From positions 14,769,287-14,833,286 of the forward strand of contig CP136061.1 of NCBI GenBank assembly GCA_032622095.1: DNA of 64,000 nt, written 5' to 3'. Positions 21,461 to 32,224 of this stretch are shown in pieces. The notes under the pieces are model-generated. The model was not told the DNA's origin and searched no databases. It saw only the letters and a list, made by a program, of their open reading frames with translations. Position numbers and translations under genes: made by a program. The DNA comes from Siphonodentalium dalli. Taxonomy: Eukaryota; Mollusca; Scaphopoda; Gadilida; Siphonodentaliidae. The first letter of the stretch is position 1. Each line of letters begins with the position of its first letter.

Positions 21461-22400
21461 AATCCAAGATGGCCGCTGGCAGCCATGTTTTTTGTCGGAA
21501 TGTCCCCAAAATGACTCATTCTCATCTACATTTCAATTTCAACAGCCATGAAAAATTTCATGATGATCAGACTAAAGGTACGACCTGTAGCCCGTGCTAA
21601 AGGATTTAGTCATACAAAGATTAAAATCCACGATGGCTGCTGGCGGCCATGTTTTTGGGTCAAATGATCCCAAAATGACTCGTTCCCATCTACATGTCAT
21701 TATTAACATTCTTGACAAATTTTATGATGATCAGACTGAAAGTACGACCTGTAGCCCGTGCTAAAGAATTTAGTCATACAAAGAGTAAAATCCAAGATGG
21801 CTGCTGGCGGCCATGTTTTTTGGCCGAATAACCCCAAAATTACTCGTTCCCGTCTACATGTCAATATTAACATCCATGACAAATTTCATGATGATCAGAC
21901 AAACAGTACGACCTGTGGCCCGTGCTAATGGATTAAATTTTGAAATCCAAGATGGCCACTGGCGGCCATGTTTTTTGTCCGAATGACCCCAAAATGACTC
22001 GTTCCCATCTACATTCCAATTTCAACAGCCATGACAAATTTTATGATGATCAGACTAAAGTTAAGACCTGTAGCCCGTGCTAAAGATTTAGTCATATAAA
22101 GACTAAAATCCAAAATGCCTGCTGCGGCCATGTTTTTTGGCCGAATGACCCCAAAAGGACTCGTTCCCATCTACATGTCATTATTAACATTCTTGACAAA
22201 TTTCATGATGATCAGACAAACATTACGAACTGTAGCCCGTGCTAATGGATTGAATTTTGAAATCCAAGATGGCCACTGGCGGCCATGTTTTTTTTCCGAA
22301 TGATCCCAAAATTAATAATCTGGTCTAAATGTTGATGTCAACAGCTATGACAAATTTCATAATGATCCGACCAAAGGTACGACCTGTAGCCTGCATTGTT
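21461..22400 (+). repeat. Tandem repeat of about 155-164 bp, six copies
   Basis: Units start AATCCAAGATGGCC at 21461, 21625, 21789, 21944, 22107 and 22261. Each continues through GGCGGCCATGTTTTTTG, CCCAAAATGACTCGTTCCC, TTTCATGATGATCAGAC and GACCTGTAGCCCGTGCTAA. Two unit types partly alternate, differing in the junction (GATTTAGTCATACAAAGA versus GGATTGAATTTTG), so the repeat may be a dimer. The array ends in ACACACGGACGACAAAGCC and GGCAATAGCTC, a phrase I associate with dispersed repeats of molluscs. No coding role is apparent. Confidence 0.9.
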
Positions 22401-22461
22401 GACGCCTTACGTACACACATACACACGGACGACAAAGCCATGGCAATAGCTCAAACTTTAC

Positions 22462-22975
22462 AATTTAACGACATTTTCGGTCTTTAACAGTTTAATAGGG
22501 GCCCCCGGTGGTCCAGTCGGTAGAGTGCCAGGTGGATTACGTCGTCCCAGGCCGTCCAGCGCTGACGAAGCTGGTTCTAACCCCACCATAGGGAGGGTGA
22601 CCGGAATCGTGTATCTGGGCAAGTTTGTCAATTGCTTTCCGGGGGTCGGTGGTTTCTACACGCAGTGGAACAACTTCCCGGTGAAATTGAGCCTCTGCGT
22701 GGTCTTTCCTCCACCCGTAAAATTGACAACGTCGTGTGTGGCCTAGCGGCTAGAATGACGATAAACCCTAATAAACAACAGCAACAACAATTAATAGTTT
22801 AATGACATTTTTCGGTCTTTATAATATCTCAAGATATAGGGGGTATTTGGATCTCTAGTTTAACGACATTTTTCGGTCTTTATAGTTTAACGACATTTTT
22901 CGGTCTTTAATATCTCAAGATAGAGGGGCCCTTAGGGGGTATTTGGATCTCTAGTTTAACGACATTTTTCGGTCT
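22462..22975. repeat. Short repeats of TTTAACGACATTTTTCGGTC
   Basis: The motif occurs at about 22464 (one T shorter), 22800, 22860, 22885 and 22957, with interleaved copies of GGGGGTATTTGGATCTCTAG. The SINE at 22497 was inserted into this small array. Confidence 0.8.
22497..22795 (+). mobile_element. tRNA-derived SINE with 8-bp target duplication
   Basis: The head has a Pol III type 2 promoter: an A-box-like TGGTCCAGTCGGTAGAG near 22510 and a B-box-like GGTTCTAACCC near 22573. The body contains TCGGTGGTTTCTACACG and TCTTTCCTCCACC blocks. The tail is a degenerate CAA-type repeat. AGTTTAAT is present on both sides (22489-22496 and 22796-22803) as target duplication. I do not assign it to a named SINE family. 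Confidence 0.85.
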
Positions 22976-23081
22976 TTGATAGCAAAATGGAAGAAGTACA
23001 TATTTGGAAGATGTGGTGGCCCTAAAAAGGAAAGTTGTTTGGTGGTCTTGAAATGCAGTTTTTCTTAACAGTCTTCCTTGA

Positions 23082-23475
23082 TTAAAGTGATGTGAAACAC
23101 TCCGGCAGACACCGGGCAGAGTGATCAAATAAATAGAAATTAAGAATAATCTTTCTCAAAGTAGTTATTTGTTACGAATATTAATCCAAATGGATGTTAC
23201 ACAACGTCATTCTTATATATTAGTTAAATGCAATGACTCTCGATGGCAAAATGATTTTTGTTTAATTACAGCCGATAGTTGCGCCCCGAATCGAGATGTA
23301 AATATTTACAATTTGGAGTAGTTCAGACGATGTTCTATATGAAGTGGTGTGGTAGATCTTTTTGGAAATTTTCAGTGATGTTAGTAGAATGATAACATTC
23401 CCCACGTTGGAAAAGTGCCTGAGCACTAACTTATCAATTTCTCGCTCCCGAAAAATTCCATAATATGTCTTTAAA
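23082..23475 (+). repeat. Dispersed repeat R1, copy 1
   Basis: TTAAAGTGATGTGAAACACT starts this copy. It matches 29195-29560 through blocks such as GCAATGACTCTCGATGGC, GTAAATATTTACAATT and GATGTTAGTAGAATG. Both copies are non-coding. They start at TTAA like E1, but I could not define matching right ends. Confidence 0.75.
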
Positions 23476-23702
23476 CATATATATAAATCTCCGGAAAAAA
23501 AAATTCTAAAGCATTAAACGATTTGCTATATTTCCACTAGGGCATATATTTCATCTGATTTTGCGAGAATCCATATATACTTTTTCATGAGAATCCAGGG
23601 TAATTTGCGAGAATCTAGATTTGGATTCTCGCCGAAATATAAGCCCAGATTTCACTCTGAAGTGTGCCTAAATGGCATAAATTGTACCTTGGTTCTCATG
23701 TT

Positions 23703-24440
23703 CGCTATAAACTAGCTTGAAATTCGCAAACCAATGAATTTTTTTTCTTCAGAAAATTTACATTTTTATGATTCGCGACATAAATTGTCACCAATAAAAA
23801 CAAATTTGATTCATCGTGGAAGTTAGTCGGTGACTATAAATAATGTCACCATTCAACTGAATGTTGTTGAATTCTATTGAGATGTGGAGCAGACAATATA
23901 TTGGGAGGCTCGGAGGCTCCATAGCATGAGGCCCCCACCCCCCTTTTTCGTATGCCGTATTCCATGCCCTGTTATGAGGTACGCCGTATTTCCGGCCCCT
24001 CTGTTAGGAGGAGGTATTCGGTATTCCAAAAATACCGGTATTCGTACGCCGATCTTCCAAAAAATGAAGTTTTCATATATTTTTATGTATTCCATATGGT
24101 ATTCCGTATTCCAACTTCTGTGTTAAGTGGTATTCCGTCTTCCATGGGGGTGGGGTGGGGGGGCCTCTAGCATCTGCTCCTCAATCCTTACCAGATGTCA
24201 GTAAAAGTTTCCCATTTCATTATTTCAGTTCTTTAGCAATCTTAATCATTATATGTAATGCACTGACCATGCTCAATACTAGCTTGAAATTGGCGAAACA
24301 ATGAATTTTTTTTCTTCAGAAAATTAACATTTTTATGACTCGCGACATAATTGTCATCAATAAAAACAAATTTTATTCATCGTGGAAGTTAGTCGGTGAC
24401 TATAAATAATGTCACCATTCAACTGAATGTTGTTGAGCAT
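23703..24440. repeat. Duplicated segment of about 170 bp flanking an insertion
   Basis: ACTAGCTTGAAATT to CAACTGAATGTTGTTGA is present at about 23711-23873 and again at about 24281-24437, with few differences. A third partial copy starts near 24616. Between the first two lies the inverted-repeat element at 23885. Confidence 0.85.
23885..24181. mobile_element. Inverted-repeat element rich in TATTCC
   Basis: GGAGCAGA near the left end and TCTGCTCC near the right end are inverted, as are GAGGCCCCCACCCCC and the G-rich GGGGTGGGGGGGCCTC. The interior is built from TATTCCGTATTCC and its complement. There is no coding capacity. It looks like a small foldback element inserted into the duplicated segment. 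Confidence 0.6.
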
Positions 24441-25663
24441 ATTTCAACCAATTTTGGAAGTTTAAATGAATATTTTCTTCACACTCAAAGTCAATTGACA
24501 AATTTCAGGATTTTAGCCTGCTTCGTTGGGACCAAATATTTGTTGTGCACACTGAAGGAACGTCTACCATCACTCGATAGGCCAGATTATGCCCTGACCA
24601 TGCTATAAAGTATTAAACTAGCTTGAAATTGGCAAAACTATGAATTTTTTTGGTTGAACAAATTTACATGGGAATCTCCATAGAAAACGGTTATATTTCG
24701 ATAAAAACGAAAGTAATGCGAAATGAAAGTCGGCACTGGCCAGAATTGTGCAGAATAACATATGAGTCAAGTTATATGCGAATATTTGACCTCATTCGAT
24801 TAAATAGTCTCGTATTTAAGGAATCAATGCCAATGGCGCTCGGACATGTGGAATTTTTTTCCGTCGCACTCGCAGACTGTAAGGCGGAATTGTGAAATGT
24901 AAACACGCATTACCTTTTGTGAGAATAACACAAGCGCAGACTTTATCAAAGTAATGCAATACACAACAACAAATAGGATAAAACGGATATAAAAACGGTA
25001 TAAGTGAGAATAAACGTGGAAACAGTTGACAACATTTGTTCGGTTATTCGGCAAAACCGAAGGTATAGATTTATGGTCACTAACAAGAAATTCAATTAAT
25101 TGAGGAAAAACACCCACTGTCCTGAGTGGTATTGATAAGCTGTTGGGGGGGGGGGGAGATATTAATTGTGTTAAAGTGCAATGGGAAGTAATTGCGGTTA
25201 AGGGTAATAAGAAATGTCTTATTGCATTCTCATTGGGCTTAATCATAATTAGAGATTCCTTAAGTTATTGCGGTTAATCGAAATTGTCTATTAAATGTCA
25301 ATTTTGATTCCCATAGAGATCATCAATGATGTCTATGCGCAGGGTCAACGTGCCAATATTCTCTATTTGGATTCCAATTGTTGGCTCATTAAATATGCAC
25401 ATATGCTTAAGATACAGTCGTGCACGAAGCGAGCTCCCGTAAGTCGGGTTTTGGATCCCATGCAGTTAATGAAAATATCATTGAAATAATCAGTTTCCCC
25501 CAATTGATAAACAACCATATATTCAATATACATGTTTTGGAGCAGAATTAGGCAGTCCATATTGGACGCCATCATGGAATTTATTTTTTTTGGTTTAATT
25601 TTCACACATATTTATTAGTTATGTGGATGGAGTTCTCATTAAACCTCACATCCTTATATTGGT
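24441..25663. other. No gene recognised
   Basis: This contains the third partial copy of the duplicated segment and a poly-G run near 25145. A minus-strand open frame of 140 codons (24824-25246) shows no domain. Confidence 0.5.
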
Positions 25664-25665
25664 TA

Positions 25666-26136
25666 CAGTAATGCCCAAAGTAATTGACCACTTAACCACA
25701 TCAGAATTATTGGTAATTTTTCAGCATTTAAAATCCTGACAAATTACCCATTATTCAGCTGTGGTCAATTACTTTGTACATTACTGTATGAGGATTGAGT
25801 TATCATTACACCTCAAATCCTTATATTGATTACATTAATGCCCAAAGTAATTGACCACTTAACCACAGCAGAATTATGGGTATTTTTTCAGCATTTAAAA
25901 TCCTGACAAATTACCAATAATTATGCTGTGGTTAAGTGGTCGATTACTTTGGACATTACTGTATGAGGATTGAGTTATTATTACACCTCAAATCCTTATA
26001 TTGGTTACAGTAATGCCCAAAGTAATTGACCACTTAACCACAGCAGAATTATGGGTAATTTTTCAGGATTTAAAATCATGAAAAAATACCCATTATTTTG
26101 CTGTGGTTAAGTGATCAATTACTTTGGACATTACTG
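25666..26136. mobile_element. Three tandem Tc1/mariner-like hairpin MITEs
   Basis: Three foldback elements occupy 25666-25786, 25833-25961 and 26008-26136. Each runs CAGTAATGCCCAAAGTAATT...AATTACTTTG(G/T)ACATTACTG with arms of about 55 bases, and each is bracketed by TA. TA target sites with CAGT-type ends fit the Tc1/mariner superfamily. The DNA between them (ACACCTCAAATCCTTATATT) is also repeated, so a MITE-plus-flank unit of about 170 bp was duplicated in tandem. Copy 2 begins CATT instead of CAGT. Confidence 0.8.
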
Positions 26137-26439
26137 TATGTAGATGGAGTTAAACCTCACATCAGTGTGTTGGGGATTTGGACCTTGACATGGGACCTTT
26201 TGTTTTTAACGCGACAAATGCGCGTACACCTTATACACAAATTTCTTATGTAACCAGAGTTTTTCTTGGATAAGATGAGTTTGAAGCCTGCTTACATTTC
26301 AAAATGTTGTCAGTTTTATATTGTCTGCAGCGGAACTCAACGCGTTGAAGCAAAAGTTAGAAAAGATAAAATGTGTACGTAATGAGACTATAATACAACT
26401 GAAACAATAAACTGAGGGAGGGGTGGGCGATACAGGGAA

Positions 26440-27140
26440 CTAAGGGTTGAACCGATATAAATTTGTAGAGCGATAACGACCGATGTTGACATAATATGCA
26501 TCTGAACTCTACTGTTGCAACATGGCTATAAAATAGGGGGGTGTCAGAATCTTAGTCATCTCTATATAGTGCCAGAATAGTCATCTATAAGATGTTGGGT
26601 TGGTTATATGGACTCGGAGAAAAAGTGGTTTGTACCGATGAACTGACATAAATTAGTGGAGCGATGTTGCATCGCGACTGTACTAAAGCAGCAATGATGT
26701 AAAATGGGGGGGGGGAGGAGTCTGAAATTATATATCTCTATAGATGGCACCAGGATTATATAGAAAGGAATAGCAATTGATATACGTATACAGTATACTA
26801 TAGTAATACCATAGACATATAAGTACAAATATCACGTGATAAAATATTACGTTACGTGAATATACCGATGAAAGAAATAAATAAATTGGACCGGGATTAG
26901 AGGTTGGGTTGGTTATATGTGGATAATTGGATATGGAATTCATACCGATGAAACGATACAAATTAGTGGAGCGATAATGACCAATGTTGACACTTACCGG
27001 TAGTCAGGCTACGCGCGGGAGAAAATAGGGGTTGATACGATAGACCAAAATAAATTTGTCAGGTGATAATGACCAATGTTGACCTATAAAGTAACGCGAC
27101 TATACTGTCGCATAATTATCAGGTGTAACCGGTCAAATAT
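26440..27140. repeat. Degenerate repeats with GGGTTGGTTATATG blocks
   Basis: ATTAGTGGAGCGAT, ACCGATG(A/T), GACCAATGTTGAC and TTGGGTTGGTTATATG occur two to four times in similar order. The units are too diverged to define a period. A poly-G run lies near 26706. Confidence 0.5.
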
Positions 27141-27221
27141 GAACTCTAGTGACCAATATAGAACAGGTCAGAAAACATTCGCAGGCCCCTAATTGGCCTA
27201 AAATTTATTTAACACTCCATT

Positions 27222-27553
27222 TGCCATTATTGGCATTAAAATTGATTTATGTCGATAAAACTGTCATTTTTCAAAATTTTAAGCTGAGACTTGGAGTGTG
27301 TTGGTGGGATAGCTACATATTCGTAAAATGACAGAGTACAGCACGCAATTATGTTTTAGATGGAAGAAATGAATTTTTTTCAATGATAAAATTTAACATG
27401 GAAATTTGAATTTACCATTAACATCGATTTATGTCGATAAAACTGTCATTTTTCAAACTTTTAGGCTGAGACTTGGTGTATGTGCGTGTGATACATATAT
27501 GTTCCTAAAATGACCGAGTCCAGCGCGTAATTATGTTTTAGATGGAAGAAATT
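27222..27553 (+). repeat. Tandem duplication of about 185 bp
   Basis: GATTTATGTCGATAAAACTG to TAATTATGTTTTAGATGGAA occurs at about 27243-27365 and again at about 27426-27547, with roughly 10 percent difference by eye. Confidence 0.85.
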
Positions 27554-27841
27554 GAATTTGACATTTTCACAAAAACACGCCAATTCCGAATCCAGATGAC
27601 CTACTTGCAGACGAGCGCTCGTTATTATTCATGCCAAGAAATACAGGCGTCAAACTCATCTTTTTGGAAGGTTAATCCGATATACACATATTGAAATAAT
27701 CCTTCCAGAACACCTTCCAAGATATAGAAGAATATTTTAATAGATTAGGACGCCAAAACAGTCGTAATGAAAGAATTAAAATGCACATCGCGTCCGCTTC
27801 GATTGTCATCGGCATTGGAAAATTAGACCATTGTATCTGTT

Positions 27842-27855
27842 TTGCGCATGCGCAA
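27842..27855. promoter_or_regulatory. Perfect NRF-1-type palindrome
   Basis: TTGCGCATGCGCAA contains TGCGCATGCGCA, an exact match to the NRF-1 consensus of animal promoters, standing alone in AT-rich DNA. No gene start is visible beside it, so function is uncertain. Confidence 0.3.
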
Positions 27856-29194
27856 GTCACTTTCCATATATGGGATTTGTGTTAACATGATCACCGATCA
27901 ATCCATTAACCAACAAATTACCACGCAATTATCTTAGCATAAAAATATATTGTAATTTATGCAACTACGACCCTGGTAACCCTGATAACTAATAAAATAT
28001 ACCGGCCAATTCATTTTAAGATCGTTATTTCACTTTGCTTTAAGCATAAATACACTCTTAAACGCACATAAACGACCCATTGGCGTTAAAATTAAATATA
28101 CTCGGTATTTATTATATTAGTTTTTTATTGCTCAGTATAGAGTTAGACCCTTGACACCTGTCAATATATTTGGGCTGAATTCATATGATGCGGTATTATT
28201 CCTCGAAATAAACAACAAAGCAGTCGTTACTTCGAAATGTCGTTTGGGCTAACATTTACACAAATCCTTCGCGTGTTCTCCTCAATTGGCACGCATGTTC
28301 TCAGTCGACACACAGGTTATCCCAGAAAGTCGTGTGAAATAAACACCCAAGGTTTGGGTGAAATGACAATAAACCTGGGATGAAGCGAAGAAGCCGGTAA
28401 TTGGACCGTTCTTGTGAGCACGTTCTCGTGTAACTTGTCCTGAGTCGGTTTAATATCCGAGCTCAAATTAGATATAAATAACGTCGTTCTCTTGTAATTA
28501 GCTGCGTTAAATTCCGCATGACAATCGGGATCGTCTGAACGCGTGACACATGAATGGCGCTAATCGACCCATTTCAACTTCGACCTTAGACATCCCTTTA
28601 AATCTGGGATGAAAAACTCTATCCAGGTGTTATAATGCTAATGACTTGCGTGACATGAAAATCAATATAACATATTCCCACGCAATTGACTGCCCCGATC
28701 GAGTGGCCTTGGCGTTGGCAGAGTGACATGAAAGTTCTGCACTCATCTCCTATCGGTTCCGGAATTAAATGGAATGCACCCCGCCGTTACTGAATGCGAT
28801 CGCTGATACTGAAGTATCATTATCCGCAAATTACGGAATCGAGAGCGCAAGAGTCGGCCGTAATGCTGAGTAATGCTATAATTCGATTTAATTGTTGGCA
28901 TCTGTCATTCTTCATTGCAGCCAAGGCTTTGATAATGCCATGTTGTTTTTTCAATGAAGCCAGAGCTTGAAAATGCCGCGTAGCTATGAATTTAAAGGAG
29001 TGGAGAATCCCTGATGTAATAAACAACAACTCGAAATGTGAATGTTTCAGTCAGGAAAGTATTCGTCTCCACCTAGCAAATATACCAGCATGCATATATA
29101 GACCATGCAGCTATATTGCCATTTAGACGAGATACTGAAATTGGAAGATATGGCTTAATGCATAAAGTATACTCTTTCATCCGATTGATAAACC
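27856..29194. other. No gene recognised
   Basis: AT-rich with a moderately CpG-containing stretch (28380-28860). A diverged repeat with TTTGATAATGCCATG (near 28929) recurs near 29922 and 29969. No domain-bearing open frame. Confidence 0.5.
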
Positions 29195-29560
29195 TTAAAG
29201 TGATGTGAAACACTCCGGTGATCATATAGAAATGGAGAATAATCTTGTTCGAAGTAGTAATTTTTACACATAGTATAACCAAATTGACAACACACACCGT
29301 CATTCTTATACAATAATCAAATGCAATGACTCTCGATGGCGAAATCGTTTTCGTTAGTTTATCGCCGATAGATGCGTCCCGAATCAAGTAGTAAATATTT
29401 ACAATTGAGCGTAGTTCAGGCGAAGTTTTCTATGGAGTGGTACGGTCGATTTGCTTCACATTTTCGGCGATGTTAGTAGAATGTTACATTCCTCCAGTTG
29501 TTATAGCGCCTGAATACTAACTTAAAATCAGTTTCACGCACCGAACAAGTACATGATATG
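29195..29560 (+). repeat. Dispersed repeat R1, copy 2
   Basis: Matches 23082-23475 along its length and is cut short on the right by MITE-A copy 3 at 29561. Confidence 0.75.
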
Positions 29561-29775
29561 TGTCGGGATTTTTTTACCCTGTGCCAATGCATTCTCTTAT
29601 ATATGCGAGTCGACCATAGGTCGTCTCGCATATATAAGAGAATGCATTGGCCTAACAATTTTTTATCATGTTTTTTTAATAAATGTTTCTTACATTTTTT
29701 AGGACATAAAATAAAAAACATCCATTACCCTGCAGGGAGCCCCACACATATATAGAAGCATATATAAGAGTAGTA
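29561..29775. mobile_element. MITE-A copy 3 (one arm and middle)
   Basis: TGTCGGGATTTTTTTACCC and the intact hairpin at about 29584-29652 match the arm of MITE-A copy 1. TTACCCTGCAGGGAGCC (about 29725) matches the middle of copy 1 in inverted orientation. The opposite arm is missing. Confidence 0.75.
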
Positions 29776-29822
29776 TACTATGTCTTTAAGCTCAACATAT
29801 ATGAATTAAATGCATTGTGGGT

Positions 29823-29862
29823 TGTGTTGTTGTTGTTGTTGTTGTCGTTGTTGTTGTCACAA
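29823..29862. repeat. (GTT)n microsatellite
   Basis: About eleven GTT units with one GTC and flanking variants. Confidence 0.9.
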
Positions 29863-30019
29863 AGGTCGGTGATAATGATATCCCGATGTTATGCTGACGT
29901 TTGGTGAATCCAGTGTTTCGATAATGCCTTGCAGTTATGAATTTGAAGGACTGGTGAATCCGGTGCTTTGATAATGTCATGTAGTTATAAATTTAAAGGG
30001 ATAGTAACATATTTTTCAG

Positions 30020-30114
30020 GGTTATGGAAGACCGACAGAGTTCTCCACTGATTGCATCGCCTCGGATGTCACCAAACTGTCTCGAGAAAGCTATCAGACG
30101 CGCACAGTCGTCAG
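30020..30114 (+). CDS. Possible 95-bp internal exon of an unidentified host gene
   Basis: ATTTTTCAG precedes and CAG/GTAGGT follows a 95-base segment, so both splice signals are plausible (the upstream pyrimidine tract is short). Two of the three frames are open; the third has a TGA. One frame reads MEDRQSSPLIASPRMSPNC, with repeated Ser-Pro pairs such as those in regulated linker regions. The other reads GYGRPTEFSTDCIASD. I do not recognise the protein. Support comes from composition (higher GC than its surroundings), from the splice sites, and from its 3' end and donor being the source of the tandem array at 30533. It could still be chance. Confidence 0.35.
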
Positions 30115-30292
30115 GTAGGTGCATTATAATATCAGTTCAATGTTTTATTGCCCATAAATCACATATATACACGTATAATGCGACAATAGAGCCATAGATA
30201 TGTGAACAAATTAATACATTCAATGTCAAAAGGTGCAGACAAGAGGGACACCCATACATACGCACATATACATATACATATATATATACATA
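30115..30292 (+). repeat. Segment duplicated 704 bp downstream (copy 1)
   Basis: GTAGGTGCATTATAATATCA through GTGCAGACAAGAGGGACACC and the start of a CATA microsatellite reappears at 30819-30992 almost unchanged. The segment begins exactly at the proposed splice donor. Confidence 0.9.
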
Positions 30293-30415
30293 TATACATG
30301 CATATACATATGTATATACATATACACACATGTATACATACACATGCACATACATACACATACATATATATACCCGCGTACATACACATATATGCACATA
30401 CATACATATATATGG
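30255..30415. repeat. CA/TA-rich microsatellite
   Basis: Mixed CATA, CACA and TATA units over about 160 bases; the apparent open frames across it on both strands are artefacts of the repeat. Confidence 0.9.
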
Positions 30416-30532
30416 GTAACATGATAATAATTCATCTCCGACTTGGTCAATTCAGCGCTGTGTGTGTGAGGGCGACTGATCTGGGCTCGGTGTGGGGAAA
30501 CCCACGAGACACCGGTCCGTCTCCCACTTTCA

Positions 30533-30836
30533 GACGCGCACAGTCGTCAGGTATGTTCTTTATCATATCAGACGCACACAGTCGTCAGGTATGTTCTTTA
30601 TCATATCAGACGCACACAGTCGTCAGGTATGTTCTTTATAATATCAGACGCACACAGTCGTCATGTATGTTCTTTATCATATCAGACGCACACAGTCGTC
30701 AGGTATATGTTCTTTATCATATCAGACGCATACAGTCGTCAGGTATGTTCTTTATAATATCAGACGCACACAGTCGTCAGGTAGGTTCTTTATAATATCA
30801 GACGCACACAGTCGTCAGGTAGGTGCATTATAATAT
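30533..30836 (+). repeat. 38-bp minisatellite made of an exon end plus splice donor, 8 copies
   Basis: GACGCACACAGTCGTCAG followed by GTATGTTC and TTTATCATATCA repeats with units at 30533, 30571, 30609, 30647, 30685, 30725, 30763 and 30801. The first unit carries the exact GACGCGCACAGTCGTCAG of the proposed exon end (30097-30114). One unit has CATGT instead of CAGGT, so seven keep CAG/GTA(T/G)GT. Confidence 0.93.
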
Positions 30837-30992
30837 CAGTTCAATGTTTTATTGCCCATAAATCACATATATACACGTATAATGCGACAATAGAGCCATA
30901 GATATGTGAACAAATTAATACATTCAATGTCAAAAGGTGCAGACAAGAGGGACACCCATACATACGCACATATACATATACATATATATATA
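30819..30992 (+). repeat. Segment duplicated from 30115 (copy 2)
   Basis: Follows the last unit of the 38-bp array and matches 30115-30292. It ends in the CATA microsatellite at the point where satellite-related DNA begins. Confidence 0.9.
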
Positions 30993-31115
30993 GCTAACAA
31001 CACTAACGACCTTAGGAGGACTGTTGAAATAATCCGACCTTAGGGAGACATCTCGATATATCATTTTCTATGCATTTTCATAGCTTCTGTGTGTGGTGAG
31101 AGCATTTGGTATTAA
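30993..31115 (-). repeat. Inverted fragment of the satellite spacer
   Basis: GAAATAATCCGACCTTAGGG and GTGAGAGCATTTGGTATTAA are the reverse complement of spacer blocks in the satellite at 31440-55680 (CCTAAGGTCGGATTATTTC and TTAATACCAAATGCTCTCAC). The array thus has an inverted partial unit on its left edge. Confidence 0.8.
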
Positions 31116-31178
31116 TCGAAAAACGATCAATTATATCATTTGTGATGACTATTATAATATTTAAAAATATATACCAAG

Positions 31179-31286
31179 TGTCCCCCTAATACCGTCTCCC
31201 TAATGTTTGGTCATTTTACATACAACATGAACCATATTAGGGGGACATATACAATAAATACCACTACATGCGGTATTAGGGGGACA
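31179..31286. mobile_element. 108-bp inverted-repeat element
   Basis: TGTCCCCCTAATACCG (31179-31194) and its perfect complement CGGTATTAGGGGGACA (31271-31286) bound it. Two inner motifs, GTCTCCCTAATG and ATTAGGGGGACATA, are also mutually inverted. A related short inverted pair is near 63864-63906. Confidence 0.7.
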
Positions 31287-32224
31287 CATATTAAAAATCA
31301 AAGTTATGGAGATACATAATATGTACTTTATATTTTGAAGCCATATTCTTGCAATAGTCTTACGAAATGACTAGATATAATTTAAGATGCTAGCATACGC
31401 GAGAAATTTAACCCTCAATACACGAATGCGGGACCTGGTTTAATCTTTGTAAAACGCTATATCAGTACATGGCATTGGTTATAATAATCAAAGGCACGGG
31501 CGGCGTTCGTTGCAGAAATATCATATGTGTTCAAATCCCAACCAACAGAAGGAATATTAAAAAATATATAGTTTTTATCATATGCAAACATAATCAGCGC
31601 GTAAATAGTATATTGTCCTCAATGTGCACTATGGTGGCGTAAAAAGCAGTCTGCTCATGTTACAGAAGTTTTGCTTTTGTTTACACAACACAACGCAAGT
31701 ATAGTAGTTGACCACACCAAAATTATATAAACGCTCTTTATTATTTCCATATACGGAACAAATAACGCTCTTTATGTTCACCATATCCGGATCTAAACAA
31801 AAGCAAGGAAACGTAACGGTTTTTCCCTTTCTTTACATAATATGCGCAAAACACAACGCAATCATATTGGTTAATCACACAAACATTATATAAACGCTCT
31901 TCATTATTTCCATATAAGAAAAATAGTGACAAACAACGCTCTTTATGCTTACCATATCCGGATCTATACAAAAGTCAGGAAACGTAACGGTTTTTTCCTT
32001 TTGTTTGCACAACAAAGTGAACACAATTGACAATAACATACTGTTTATGCCATATTTCTGTATGATATAACAACAACTTCTGCCTATATTTTACTATTTC
32101 TGTTTATGGCGGTTTTTGACGGAGATGAATATTTTAACAGCATACCCACCGCCAACACCGCCCGTATCTTTAATATGAGCAATAAAAGATGTTTTTTTAT
32201 TAATACCAAATGCTCTCACCATAC

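Noticed and set aside
22497-22580. A functional tRNA gene
   Set aside because: A and B boxes are present, but the sequence continues into a SINE body with a CAA-type tail and a target duplication; a cloverleaf is not preserved.
23082-23475. R1 repeat as a third TTAA-bounded MITE family
   Set aside because: It begins with TTAA and AGTGATGTG, but I could not find a matching inverted right end in either copy, so only a dispersed repeat is claimed.
30202-30795. 197-codon plus-strand frame across the microsatellite and the 38-bp array
   Set aside because: It is produced by CA/TA repeats and by a 38-bp unit that cycles through all three frames.
31179-31286. TTAGGG-containing motifs as telomeric repeats
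   Set aside because: The motif is not in tandem; it forms the ends of a short inverted-repeat element.
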